64,000 nt of DNA from Corynebacterium sp. HMSC29G08. Its GTDB lineage: Bacteria; Actinomycetota; Actinomycetes; Mycobacteriales; Mycobacteriaceae. Position 1 is the first letter of the stretch. Each line of letters starts with the position of its first letter. A program made the position numbers and the translations under genes. Where the stretch lies: positions 1-64,000 of the forward strand of contig NZ_KV786277.1 of assembly GCF_001806875.1 (NCBI RefSeq), given 5' to 3'. The notes below the pieces were generated by a model, which had not been told where the DNA came from, made no database searches, and saw only the letters and a list, made by a program, of their open reading frames with translations. This document shows, one piece after another, positions 35,834 through 44,335 of the stretch.

Positions 35834-37807
35834 CTATTGGCGATTGTATTGCGCCAGCATCTCGTTGTAGCGGCGCCATTCATCATCATCGTTTTCCTCC
35901 GCGCGGCGATCCACCTCACGGGTTTCCTCACGGTCCTCAGCCAACCAGGCACGGAACAGCACGCCGAAGACGATCACAAGCGGGAACGAGCCAGACGCCC
36001 AACCAATGCCACCGCCGGCCTTCTGGTCCGCCAACAGATCCGGGTCCCACGGCAGTGCCAGCATGCGGTAGAAGTCCTCTGCCAGCACCGTGCTGAGCTG
36101 CATGAGGTAGACACCCATGAACAGGTGGATCGGCATGGACACCCACAGCCACGCAAGGCGCGCCTTCGCACTGACACGGCCCGGGATCTCATCAGGACCA
36201 ATCAGTTCCCAGAAATAGAAGTAGCCAGAGACCATAAATATGCCGTTCATGATCACGTGGCCTGCGTGTTCCGAAATCATCAGCTCATACAGCGACGGGA
36301 ACAGGTACATCACGTAGAAGAAGAACACGAATTGTCCCAAGCTCAGAGGCGGGAACGTCACAACCCTCAAGAACTTCGAGTTTTGGAAGCTCTCCGCCCA
36401 CAGTCGCGGGTTGAATTCGCCTTCCGGGTAGGCGCGGCGGATCAGCGTCAGCGGCGCGCCAAGCACCATAAATACTGGTACCACCATGGACAGGATCATG
36501 TGCACTGTCATGTGTGCGGAGTAGGACGCCGGCATGTGCATTCCTAAGCGCGAAGACAGCGTGATCACAATCGTCGCACAGCCCGCAAGCCACCAGAGGG
36601 TGCGGGAGAGCTCCCAACTCTTCACGCGTCGCACCAGGGAGAGGTAATACACGGCCAACAGCAAGGCGATTGCACTGTAAAGCAGCTCCGGACGCCACAA
36701 GGTCAGCCAGTTGCCCACGGTGAGCGGCTCGTGCAAGTCGTAGCCCATCTTCACCTGCATCACAGTGATGTTGAACACTTGCGGCGGTGGCGGCGGCGTG
36801 CGCCCAAGCGTTGCCGCCAGGCCGGTAATCAGTGCCATGAACAGCACTTCTACGGTGGCCAGACGAGTAAACGCCCGCGGGTTGGTGCTCAACACTGGAA
36901 TGGTTTTCTGCCGGTGCACAAAGCCCATCAGCCCCAGGATGAAGATGCCCACAAACTTAACAAGCAGGACCCACCCGTAGTGGTACTGCGTGAGCTGCTC
37001 AGGTGCGATGCGGATCAACGCGTTAACCACGCCGGAGGCCAGCATGACAATAAAGCTCACCAGCGCAATGGTTGAGTACCTGCGCACCGCCTGCTCCATG
37101 TTGGGTCCAAGCCTGCGCCCGTGTGCCACCAACGCTATCAGCGCCCCGACCCACAGCAGCATCCCAACCAGGTGCCAGATAAAGGAGTTGGTGCCAAAGT
37201 CATGGTTGCCGCCGGATGCGGAGTGGCCGGTCAGCGCCAGCGGCATGATGGCAAGCACCGAGCCGAGAAACAGCGCCACCTGCGGCCACCAGGTGCGTGC
37301 TATGAATCCCCCGACCGCCACTACTGCTGCGATCGCAGCAACGATGAGCCACACCTTGGCTTCTTTGACCTGGTCAATGGCGGTGGACCACGCGCCGGGG
37401 CTGAACAGGACATCTTTTAGGGGCTGGCCCGAAACGTCTGAAAGCACCAGTGGAATCATGATCAGTCCGAGAGCCATCATGCTTATCGACGCCCACGCCC
37501 CCACCCGCGACGCCACCACCCCATCCACCGTCAATGGGGCCTGGTTGAGGTCTTTGCCCACCTGCTTCGGCGGGATCAGAAACGCGGAGAAGAGGAAGGA
37601 CCCGCTGGCCAGTGCCGCCAGCATCCACGCCGCCCCGCGAACTGCGGGCAGCCCGAACGTGGTCGGCCACCCCGGGTCAGGAATACCCAGCACCGCCAGC
37701 GACTCACCGGAGAACAACTGCCCCAACGTTCCCGCCAGAATTCCTGCAAGAAGTATTGAGGTGAGATAGAACGGCCACGCCGCCTGCACAGACCGCTTTT
37801 CACGCAT
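35834..37807 (-). CDS. CopD-CtaG fusion membrane protein
   Basis: The 657-residue protein joins two membrane domains. The N-terminal half (to about residue 330) is CopD-like, with several helices and the histidine-containing NSFIWHLVGMLLWVGALIAL. The C-terminal half is a Caa3/CtaG domain (WLAGCATIVITLSSRLGMHM, SAHMTVHMILSMVVPVFMV, ISEHAGHVIMNGIFM) linked to copper delivery to cytochrome oxidase. About 14-15 membrane spans are expected. The fused form is usual in actinobacteria. The tail is acidic (AEENDDDEWRRYNE). Confidence 0.92.
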   Translation of the reverse strand: MREKRSVQAAWPFYLTSILLAGILAGTLGQLFSGESLAVLGIPDPGWPTTFGLPAVRGAAWMLAALASGSFLFSAFLIPPKQVGKDLNQAPLTVDGVVASRVGAWASISMMALGLIMIPLVLSDVSGQPLKDVLFSPGAWSTAIDQVKEAKVWLIVAAIAAVVAVGGFIARTWWPQVALFLGSVLAIMPLALTGHSASGGNHDFGTNSFIWHLVGMLLWVGALIALVAHGRRLGPNMEQAVRRYSTIALVSFIVMLASGVVNALIRIAPEQLTQYHYGWVLLVKFVGIFILGLMGFVHRQKTIPVLSTNPRAFTRLATVEVLFMALITGLAATLGRTPPPPPQVFNITVMQVKMGYDLHEPLTVGNWLTLWRPELLYSAIALLLAVYYLSLVRRVKSWELSRTLWWLAGCATIVITLSSRLGMHMPASYSAHMTVHMILSMVVPVFMVLGAPLTLIRRAYPEGEFNPRLWAESFQNSKFLRVVTFPPLSLGQFVFFFYVMYLFPSLYELMISEHAGHVIMNGIFMVSGYFYFWELIGPDEIPGRVSAKARLAWLWVSMPIHLFMGVYLMQLSTVLAEDFYRMLALPWDPDLLADQKAGGGIGWASGSFPLVIVFGVLFRAWLAEDREETREVDRRAEENDDDEWRRYNEMLAQYNRQ

Positions 37808-37898
37808 GGCAACAACCCTACGTTTCCAACGTTTTCTAGGCCTAACCGGCTCTTGGTGTTCTTTGTGTGTTGGGCTGCGTTACAATCCCTCGTGTACT

Positions 37899-37972
37899 GC
37901 CTCCATAGCTCAGTGGATTAGAGCAACCGGCTTCTACCCGGTGTGTCGCGGGTTCGAGTCCTGCTGGGGGCG
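37899..37972 (+). tRNA. tRNA-Arg(UCU)
   Basis: Acceptor GCCTCCA pairs with TGGGGGC, anticodon stem ACCGG/CCGGT has loop CTTCTAC (anticodon TCT), and the T arm has GGGTTCGAGTCCT. CCA is not encoded. A copy of the 69-bp palindromic element lies 30 bases downstream. Confidence 0.97.
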
Positions 37973-38002
37973 CTTTTCGTCGAGGTTCAGCAACGGAATC
38001 CA

Positions 38003-38071
38003 CGTTTGTAGCTACCTACCTGTAGCTATCAGTCCCTTTTTCGCTTGGTAGCTGCGTCTAGGTAGCTGCAA
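38003..38071. repeat. Dispersed 69-bp palindromic element, copy B
   Basis: This is the inverted counterpart of the element at 25410-25478: it begins CGTTTGTAGCTAC and ends GTAGCTGCAA, with the same length and about 70% identity when reversed. It lies between tRNA-Arg and a small membrane protein gene and could fold into a long hairpin. Confidence 0.8.
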
Positions 38072-38101
38072 ACAGTTCCAAAGCCGCGTACACTTTCCAC
38101 T

Positions 38102-38560
38102 ATGGAAAATATGGAGGCAGCAAAAGCCGTACGAGACGCCCGTGATGCACTGCGCGCCGCCGAATACGTTGAAACGCGCGCAACCGAGACAACCACATCA
38201 AAACCGTGGGCGTACATCATTCCAACTGGAATTGCCATGGGTCTGGCGTTTTTCACGGCACTTATGGAGCAAGTGCTGATCACATTCCTCCTCATCGCGG
38301 GCACCATCGTTCTTGTTTGGGCCGTAGAGGGGCGCAGGAAATCTGCGGTGCGCATTTCCTACAAGCAAGAGGTGCGCCCGGACGACACCACGTGGAGCTG
38401 GACCACGTTCCTTTTCTACATGGCTAGCTACACCGTTTTATACGTCGGTCTCCAGTTCCTGCCACGCAACAACATCGCCGTGGCAGCTACCGCTGGCACA
38501 CTCATCGCGATCGTCTTCATCGTGGCGACGAGCCTTACGTGGGGGCGAGTATCCAAGTGA
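38102..38560 (+). CDS. Four-helix membrane protein
   Basis: The 152-residue protein has a charged N-terminal helix of about 35 residues (AKAVRDARDALRAAEYVETR) and then four hydrophobic segments (about residues 38-52, 55-72, 103-120 and 125-147). No family is recognised. The ATG lies seven bases after TACACT, so it is probably leaderless. The next gene, a winged-helix regulator, overlaps its stop, which is the common layout of a membrane protein paired with its PadR/ArsR-like partner. Confidence 0.8.
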   Translation: MENMEAAKAVRDARDALRAAEYVETRATETTTSKPWAYIIPTGIAMGLAFFTALMEQVLITFLLIAGTIVLVWAVEGRRKSAVRISYKQEVRPDDTTWSWTTFLFYMASYTVLYVGLQFLPRNNIAVAATAGTLIAIVFIVATSLTWGRVSK

Positions 38561-38883
38561 GCCAGCTCGACCCAATCATCCACCCGATTACGCGTCTAAA
38601 GATCTGCGCAGCCCTGGCCGCAGCGGGCGCTACTGAGGAAAACATCCGCAAGGAAATGCGCTTTGCGCAGCTGCGAGACATCGTAGACACCACTGACGCA
38701 ACGTTATCCAAGCAGCTCAGCGTGCTTGAAGAGCACGGCTACGTCACCCGCTTTCGCGAGTATGGCTCCATCCGCGCGAAAGACACCGTGTGGGTAACCC
38801 TGACCAAGGCGGGCCTTGCCGCGTACCGCGGCCATATGGATGCGTTGCGTTCTATCGCCGGTGAAAGTGACGTAAGTGGGTAG
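38557..38883 (+). CDS. Winged-helix transcriptional regulator
   Basis: The 108-residue protein is a single winged helix: HPITRLKICAALAAAG, recognition region FAQLRDIVDTTDATLSKQLS and wing YVTRFREYGSIRAKDTVWVTL. It belongs to the HTH_34/MarR-like group often encoded with small membrane proteins. The GTG start overlaps the upstream stop (GTGA), and GGGGGCGAG serves as ribosome site. It likely represses its own operon. The stop is part of a seven-base direct repeat (TAGGGTT twice). Confidence 0.88.
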   Translation: MSQLDPIIHPITRLKICAALAAAGATEENIRKEMRFAQLRDIVDTTDATLSKQLSVLEEHGYVTRFREYGSIRAKDTVWVTLTKAGLAAYRGHMDALRSIAGESDVSG

Positions 38884-38894
38884 GGTTTAGGGTT

Positions 38895-39710
38895 ATGAGT
38901 TTCCCGGAGGCGTCGAAAAGCAACTATGCCCTGATCACCGGTGCGAGCCAAGGCATCGGTGAGGCGATGGCCCGCAAGCTGGCCGCGGGCGGTTACAACC
39001 TGATTGTCGTGGCGCGGCGCGAAAACGTGCTGATGGCGCTGGCGGAGGAGCTGGCGAGCGCGCACGGTGTGCACGTGGAGGTGTTTGCGGCGGACCTGTC
39101 AAAGGAACGTGACGTGACCGCACTGATTGAGCACATCCAGAACCGTGAGGTCGCCATTTGCGTCAACTCCGCGGGTATTGCTAGCTTCGGCCCGTTCATG
39201 CGCCAGGACTGGAACTACGAGGTGGATCAGTTCAATTTGAACGCCACGGCGGTGTTTCGCCTGACCAAGGCGGTGCTGGACCAGATGGTGCCGCGCGGCA
39301 CCGGTGCGCTGTGCAACGTTGGCTCCGCCGCGGGTAACTCCCCTATTCCGAACAACTCCACCTACGTTTTCACTAAGGCGGGCGTGAATACGTTTACGGA
39401 GTCGCTGCACTATGAGCTGAAACCCACGGGCGTGCACTGCACGTTGCTTGCCCCGGGGCCGGTGCGTGCGGCGGAGATTCCGGAGGAAGAGCAGAGCTTT
39501 ATTGACAAGCTTGTGCCCGATTTCCTTTGGACCACGTATGAGTCCTGCGCTGATGACACGTTACGTGCGATGCGCCGCAACAAGCGTCGCGTTGTACCGG
39601 GCCCGCTGTCGAAGGCGATGGACGTTGTGTCAACGTATGCCCCGCGCGGTTCGCTCTCGCCGCTTTTGGGGTCCTTCTACGCAAAGATGGGAGAAGAGCA
39701 GGATGCCTGA
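38895..39710 (+). CDS. Short-chain dehydrogenase/reductase
   Basis: The 271-residue protein is a classical SDR: cofactor motif [10 protein letters not shown] near residue 18, VNSAGI in place of NNAG near 93, catalytic Ser in VGSAAG and the YVFTK tyrosine-lysine pair near 158-162. VVARREN after the second strand suggests NADP. The substrate is unknown. Its stop overlaps the orn start by eight bases, so the genes are coupled, though a functional link is not obvious. Confidence 0.9.
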   Translation: MSFPEASKSNYALITGASQGIGEAMARKLAAGGYNLIVVARRENVLMALAEELASAHGVHVEVFAADLSKERDVTALIEHIQNREVAICVNSAGIASFGPFMRQDWNYEVDQFNLNATAVFRLTKAVLDQMVPRGTGALCNVGSAAGNSPIPNNSTYVFTKAGVNTFTESLHYELKPTGVHCTLLAPGPVRAAEIPEEEQSFIDKLVPDFLWTTYESCADDTLRAMRRNKRRVVPGPLSKAMDVVSTYAPRGSLSPLLGSFYAKMGEEQDA

Positions 39711-40335
39711 GCTTTTGCTTCGCGACGATCGCGTGGTCTGGGTCGACCTCGAAATGACCGGGCTTGACCCCTCCCGCCACGTGATTGTGGAGGTTGCCGC
39801 CTTGGTCACGGACGCGAACCTGAACATTTTGGATAGCGGCATCGATCTGGTTGTCCACGCCACTGAAGCGCAGCTTGCGCAGATGGATGATTTCGTGCGC
39901 AACATGCACTCTGAAAACGGGCTGTTGAACGAGATTGAGCGTTCCGCCGTGACCATCGAAGAAGCCGAAGACGCGGTGTTGGAGCTGATTGCAAAGCACT
40001 GCGATCCCAATCACCCGGCGCCGCTCGCGGGTAATTCCATTGCTACGGACCGGATGTTTATCCGTGAGCAGATGCCACGGGTTGACGCTGCGTTGCACTA
40101 CCGCATGATCGATGTCTCGACCATCAAGGAGCTCACGCGCCGCTGGTATCCGAAGACGTACCAGAACCAGCCGGATAAGGGCATGAGCCACCGTGCGCTG
40201 GCGGATATCGTGGAGTCCATCCAGGAGCTTGATTACTACCGGCGCTGTGTGTTCACCCCCTCCCCCGGCCCCGACGGCGACGCTGCCAAGGCCGCCGCGA
40301 ATAACGCGCACGAAGCTTACAAGCCGTACCTATGA
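39703..40335 (+). CDS. orn: Oligoribonuclease
   Basis: Orn degrades the last two- to five-base RNA fragments, including pGpG. The 210-residue protein is a DEDDh exonuclease: [20 protein letters not shown] (DxE), the [12 protein letters not shown] aspartate, and the [11 protein letters not shown] histidine and final Asp. A short acidic/Ala tail is the only extension. The ATG lies inside the end of the SDR gene and its stop overlaps the regulator start. Confidence 0.97.
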   Translation: MPELLLRDDRVVWVDLEMTGLDPSRHVIVEVAALVTDANLNILDSGIDLVVHATEAQLAQMDDFVRNMHSENGLLNEIERSAVTIEEAEDAVLELIAKHCDPNHPAPLAGNSIATDRMFIREQMPRVDAALHYRMIDVSTIKELTRRWYPKTYQNQPDKGMSHRALADIVESIQELDYYRRCVFTPSPGPDGDAAKAAANNAHEAYKPYL

Positions 40336-41372
40336 CGGGCCAGCGTTCGGGCACGGTAGGTTCGGGCCAGCGTTCGGGCACGGCGGGTTCGGGCACGGTG
40401 CAGCGCGACCGTGACGCGATTGACGCCGCAAAGCTGTATTACCGCGAGGGCTTAAGCCAGGCGGAGGTGGCGGCGCAGATGGGTATTTCGCGCCCGACGG
40501 TGGCGAAGCTTCTGCAGCATGCCCGTGAGCGTGGCTTTGTGGTTATTGAGATCCATGACCCGCAGGAGGCGGGTGCGCAGGTTGGTGATCGGTTGCGCGC
40601 ATTGTTCAGTCTTGATGGCGTGCGCGTGGTGCACCCTCCGCAGGCGCCGAGTGGGGCGGGCGATCATCCGTCGATAGCCGATGACCTTGGTATTGCGGGC
40701 GCACGCTTTTTGGAAGAAGTGGTAGAAGATGGCATGTCTGTTGGCGTGTCCTGGGGTAAAACCATGCTGCATGTGGCTCGCAACCTACGCCACACGCATA
40801 CTCGGGCGCGCCAGATTGTGCAGCTGAAAGGCGGTTCTTCGCGTTCAAACTTGTCTACGAACAACTTTGAGACGATGAACCTGTTCTGCGCTGCGTTCAA
40901 CGCCCCTGCGCTTGCGCTGCCGCTGCCGGTGATTTTTGACCAGGTGGAAACCAAGCACATTGTGGAGCAGGATTCCCACATTGCTGATGTGCTAAACCAA
41001 GGCCGCGAGACGGATCTCGTGGCGTTTACGGTTGGCTCTGCACGCAGGGAATCCCTGGTGATGAACCTGGGCTATCTTTCGGACGCCATGGTGGAGCAGC
41101 TCGTGGGAGTTGCCGTTGGTGATGTGTGTTCGCGGTTTTACACCCACGACGGGCAGATTGCTGCCCCGGATATCGATGCCTTGACCGTAGGCATCAGCCT
41201 GGAGGATCTGCGTGCACGTCCGCGCCGCGTGCTCATTGCCGGCGGGACATACAAGGCTGAGGCAATTGAAACTGCGCTGTGGATGGGGCTGGCTACTGAC
41301 CTGGTGATTGATGAGCACACGGCCCGGCGCGTGCTCGCACTCCACGAACGTCGTAAACATTTGCAAAAATAA
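40332..41372 (+). CDS. deoR: DeoR/SorC-type sugar-binding transcriptional regulator
   Basis: The 346-residue protein has an N-terminal helix-turn-helix ([20 protein letters not shown], near residue 36-60) and a sugar-phosphate-binding domain of the SorC/Bacillus DeoR type ([47 protein letters not shown]). The genes after it suggest it binds deoxyribose 5-phosphate and represses the deo operon. ATG overlaps the orn stop (ATGA). The first ~20 residues come from a 27-base tandem duplication (GQRSGTVGS twice), so a GTG at 40398 could be the older start. Confidence 0.88.
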   Translation: MTGQRSGTVGSGQRSGTAGSGTVQRDRDAIDAAKLYYREGLSQAEVAAQMGISRPTVAKLLQHARERGFVVIEIHDPQEAGAQVGDRLRALFSLDGVRVVHPPQAPSGAGDHPSIADDLGIAGARFLEEVVEDGMSVGVSWGKTMLHVARNLRHTHTRARQIVQLKGGSSRSNLSTNNFETMNLFCAAFNAPALALPLPVIFDQVETKHIVEQDSHIADVLNQGRETDLVAFTVGSARRESLVMNLGYLSDAMVEQLVGVAVGDVCSRFYTHDGQIAAPDIDALTVGISLEDLRARPRRVLIAGGTYKAEAIETALWMGLATDLVIDEHTARRVLALHERRKHLQK

Positions 41373-41375
41373 CAA

Positions 41376-41405
41376 TTGCCATATGTTCTGAGGGTTTTCT
41401 ACAAT
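41376..41405 (+). promoter_or_regulatory. deoD operon promoter
   Basis: TTGCCA and TACAAT are 18 bases apart, a strong sigma-A-type promoter just after the regulator stop. The AT-rich flank (TTGCAAAAATAACAATTG, and GAACATATGG on the other strand) has weak dyad symmetry and is a likely DeoR operator. Confidence 0.6.
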
Positions 41406-41453
41406 AAAGGGCGCAAGAACAGGTTCACTCTCAGGAAGGCGGACATCCGCACC

Positions 41454-42185
41454 ATGGCAAACTCCAGCCCGATTCCAACCACCCAAACCGCTCACATTGT
41501 GCCCACCGGCCCGATCGCTGAAACGATCCTGATGCCCGGCGACCCGCTGCGCGCAAAGTTCATCGCAGAGACCTACCTTGAAGACGCTGTCCAGTTCAAC
41601 GCCGTGCGCAACATGCTCGGCTACACCGGCACCTACCAGGGCCACGAGGTTTCGGTCATGGGCTCCGGTATGGGCGTGCCGTCCATCAGTCTGTACGCCT
41701 ACGAACTGATCCACTTCTTCGGAGTGAAGAAGCTGGTACGCGTCGGCTCCTGCGGCGGCTTCCAGCCGGATTTGAAGCTCTTTGACATCATCGTCGCATC
41801 CTCTGCATCCACAGACTCGCGCTTCTTGGAGCAGTACAACCTGCCGGGCACCTACGCCCCGACGGCCTCCTGGAAGCTGCTCTCTGCCACCGCCGAGGAA
41901 GCGAAAAAGCAGAACGTGGACATCCACGTTGGCAACATTTTGTCCTCTGACATTTTCTACAACTTCCAAGATGACGTGAATGACCGCTGGACCCGCATGG
42001 GTGTGCTCGGCGTGGAGATGGAATCCGCTGGCCTCTACGCCACTGCTGCTGAAGCCGGTGTTGACGCACTGGGCATCTTCACCGTCTCTGATGTCATCGG
42101 CTCCGGCGAAAAGGCTACGGCCGAGCAGCGCGAGAGCGCATTCACCCAGATGATGGAGCTGGCGCTGCCGCTGGCTGCTGTCTAA
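41454..42185 (+). CDS. deoD: Purine nucleoside phosphorylase, DeoD type
   Basis: This enzyme splits purine (deoxy)nucleosides with phosphate. The 243-residue protein has the family motifs MPGDPLRAKFIAETYLE, MGSGMGVPS, VGSCGGFQ, VEMESAGLYATAAE and the catalytic-loop VSDVIGSGEKATAEQR. It is the first gene of the salvage set under the promoter after deoR. The ribosome site AGGAAGG is about 14 bases from the ATG, a rather long spacing. Confidence 0.95.
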   Translation: MANSSPIPTTQTAHIVPTGPIAETILMPGDPLRAKFIAETYLEDAVQFNAVRNMLGYTGTYQGHEVSVMGSGMGVPSISLYAYELIHFFGVKKLVRVGSCGGFQPDLKLFDIIVASSASTDSRFLEQYNLPGTYAPTASWKLLSATAEEAKKQNVDIHVGNILSSDIFYNFQDDVNDRWTRMGVLGVEMESAGLYATAAEAGVDALGIFTVSDVIGSGEKATAEQRESAFTQMMELALPLAAV

Positions 42186-42227
42186 GCACATTCACCAAGA
42201 AATCCCTGACACAGAAAGTCCGAAGCG

Positions 42228-43616
42228 ATGACAACACAGGCCGCACAGGCGGGCTCCCAGCCGGGCACCGACGTAAAAATCAGCCCGAAGCACGCCGTGC
42301 CCATCATTTTGTTCACGTTCGTTTTCTCACTGATCATTGATAACGGCTTCAAGTTCATGACTGACCCGATGGGTGAGGCGCTTGGCCTGTCGCTCAATGA
42401 GGTCAGTCTGCAAGCCTCCCTGGCCGGTGTGATCATCGGCATCGGCGCCGTGGTCTACGCGGCGCTGGCAGACATAGTCAGCATTCGTAAGCTGCTGCTC
42501 GTGGGCATCGTGCTCACCCTGATCGGATCTTTGATTGGTTACTTCGGCCAGAGCTCCTGGCCGCTGGTGCTGACCGGCCGCATCATCCAGACCACCGGCC
42601 TTGCCGCTGCGGAAACGCTCTACGTTATCTACGTAACCAAGCACCTCGCACCCAAGGATCAGAAGACCTACTTGGGCTTTTCCACCGCAGCTTTCCAGGC
42701 AGCAACCCTGTTCGGCGCGCTGACCTCCGGCTACATTGCAACCCAGGTCTCCTGGACCGCAATGTTCCTCGTGCCGCTGGTGCTCGTGCTGGCCATCCCG
42801 GTGATTTTGAAAACCGTGCCGGAGGAGGCATCGCTGGAATCCGGCCACGTGGACTGGATCGGCCTCGGCTTGATCGCCGTGCTGGCCACCTCCGCGATCA
42901 TGTTCATGCAGGCGTTTAACTGGTTGTGGCTGGTGCCGCTGCTCGCCGCTGTGGTGCTGTTTGTCATGTACGTGAAAAACGGCAAGCGCCCGCTGGTCAA
43001 TCCGGAGTTCTTCCAGAACCGCTCGTACGTCACCGCCATCATTTTGGTGTTCATTGTCTACTCGGTGCAGCTCGGCTACCTGGTGCTGTTCCCGGCAATG
43101 GCAAAGCAGGTCCACGGCCTGACGGCAGACACTGCTTCGTACTTGCTCATCCCCGGCTACACCGCCGCCATTTTGGTTGGCGTGTTCTCTGGTCAGATCG
43201 GCAAGTTCCTGCCTACCCGCCCGGCGATCTTTACCGCGCTTTCCTCCATTACCGTGGCACTGCTTATTGTGGCGTTCTTCATGCAGGTCGGCCCGTGGGT
43301 GTTCGTGTTGTCGTCCCTGCTGTTTGCTAGTGGCTTCGCCCTGCTCTACGCACCGTTGGTGGCTACTGCTATCGGCAACATCCCGCCTGCAAAGTCCGGT
43401 ATTGCCATTGGTTTCTACAACCTGACCATCAACCTGGCCGTGCCGCTTGGCATTGCGTACAGCGCAAAGTTGGCAGACCTGAATCTTCCTGCGCCGAGCT
43501 TCCTGGCGGATAGCGCTGGCACATACCCGATGGTCATGCTGATCCTGGCTGCCATCGCCGTTGCCGGCACGCTGCTCTACGCCGCAATGACGGCACGCAT
43601 GAAACAGCCCGCCTAA
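42228..43616 (+). CDS. MFS transporter, probably for nucleosides
   Basis: The 462-residue membrane protein has a major-facilitator pattern with 14 hydrophobic segments, as in the DHA2 drug-exporter branch. An MFS motif-A-like loop (ALADIVSIRKLLLVG) follows the second helix, and a second-half equivalent (GQIGKFLPTRPAIF) is present. Its place between deoD and deoC suggests it imports nucleosides, although the sequence type is nearer to exporters; direction cannot be read. The stop lies in a 10-base triplicated repeat. Confidence 0.82.
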   Translation: MTTQAAQAGSQPGTDVKISPKHAVPIILFTFVFSLIIDNGFKFMTDPMGEALGLSLNEVSLQASLAGVIIGIGAVVYAALADIVSIRKLLLVGIVLTLIGSLIGYFGQSSWPLVLTGRIIQTTGLAAAETLYVIYVTKHLAPKDQKTYLGFSTAAFQAATLFGALTSGYIATQVSWTAMFLVPLVLVLAIPVILKTVPEEASLESGHVDWIGLGLIAVLATSAIMFMQAFNWLWLVPLLAAVVLFVMYVKNGKRPLVNPEFFQNRSYVTAIILVFIVYSVQLGYLVLFPAMAKQVHGLTADTASYLLIPGYTAAILVGVFSGQIGKFLPTRPAIFTALSSITVALLIVAFFMQVGPWVFVLSSLLFASGFALLYAPLVATAIGNIPPAKSGIAIGFYNLTINLAVPLGIAYSAKLADLNLPAPSFLADSAGTYPMVMLILAAIAVAGTLLYAAMTARMKQPA

Positions 43617-43640
43617 GCGCGCTTAAGCGCGCCTAAGAAC
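43611..43640. repeat. 10-bp x3 stop-codon repeat after the MFS gene
   Basis: Three units (GCCTAAGCGC, GCTTAAGCGC, GCCTAAGAAC) lie end to end. TAA codons fall at 43614, 43624 and 43634, one in each reading frame; the first is the real stop. Confidence 0.9.
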
Positions 43641-43675
43641 CCAGACACCACTCATACCTTGAAGGAGAACAACCC

Positions 43676-44332
43676 ATGACTTCACTTACTCGCTCAGATG
43701 TCGCTCAGATGGTTGACCACACGCTGCTCAAGCCGGAGGCCACCCACGCCGACGTGGAGAAGCTGATTGCAGACGCCACCCGGCTGGGCACCTTCTCCGT
43801 CTGCGTGTCGCCGTCCATGCTTCCAATCCAGACGCCAGACAACCTCAAGGTAGCCGTAGTGTGCGGCTTCCCCTCGGGTGCAGTGCCCACTGCGGCCAAG
43901 GCTGCTGAGGCCGCGTGGTGTGTGAACAACGGCGCGGACGAGGTGGACATGGTGATCAACATCGGTGCTGCCAAGGAAGGCAACTGGGATGCCGTACGCG
44001 AAGACATCGCCGCGGTGAAGAAGGCCTGCGGTGACGTGCTGCTCAAGGTGATCATCGAGTCCGCAGTTCTTACGGACGAGGAAATCGTCAAAGCATGCGA
44101 AGCCTCCGTTGCCGCCGGCGCGGAGTTTGTGAAGACGTCCACCGGTTTCCACCCGGCGGGTGGCGCTTCGGCGCACGCGGTGGAGCTGATGCGCAAGACC
44201 GTGGGCACGCAGCTTGGCGTCAAGGCCTCCGGTGGTATCCGCGATGCCGCAACCGCCCGCACCATGATCGAGGCAGGCGCCTCGCGCTTGGGCCTGTCCG
44301 GCACCGAGGCTGTGCTGGACGGTTGGGAGTAG
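43676..44332 (+). CDS. deoC: Deoxyribose-phosphate aldolase
   Basis: DeoC cleaves deoxyribose 5-phosphate to acetaldehyde and glyceraldehyde 3-phosphate. The 218-residue protein has [19 protein letters not shown] at the start, the VDMVINIGA segment, the assisting lysine in [11 protein letters not shown] and the Schiff-base lysine in [16 protein letters not shown] good AAGGAGAA site precedes the ATG. It is the third gene of the salvage cluster, with a mutase gene three bases later. Confidence 0.97.
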   Translation: MTSLTRSDVAQMVDHTLLKPEATHADVEKLIADATRLGTFSVCVSPSMLPIQTPDNLKVAVVCGFPSGAVPTAAKAAEAAWCVNNGADEVDMVINIGAAKEGNWDAVREDIAAVKKACGDVLLKVIIESAVLTDEEIVKACEASVAAGAEFVKTSTGFHPAGGASAHAVELMRKTVGTQLGVKASGGIRDAATARTMIEAGASRLGLSGTEAVLDGWE

Positions 44333-44335
44333 ACG

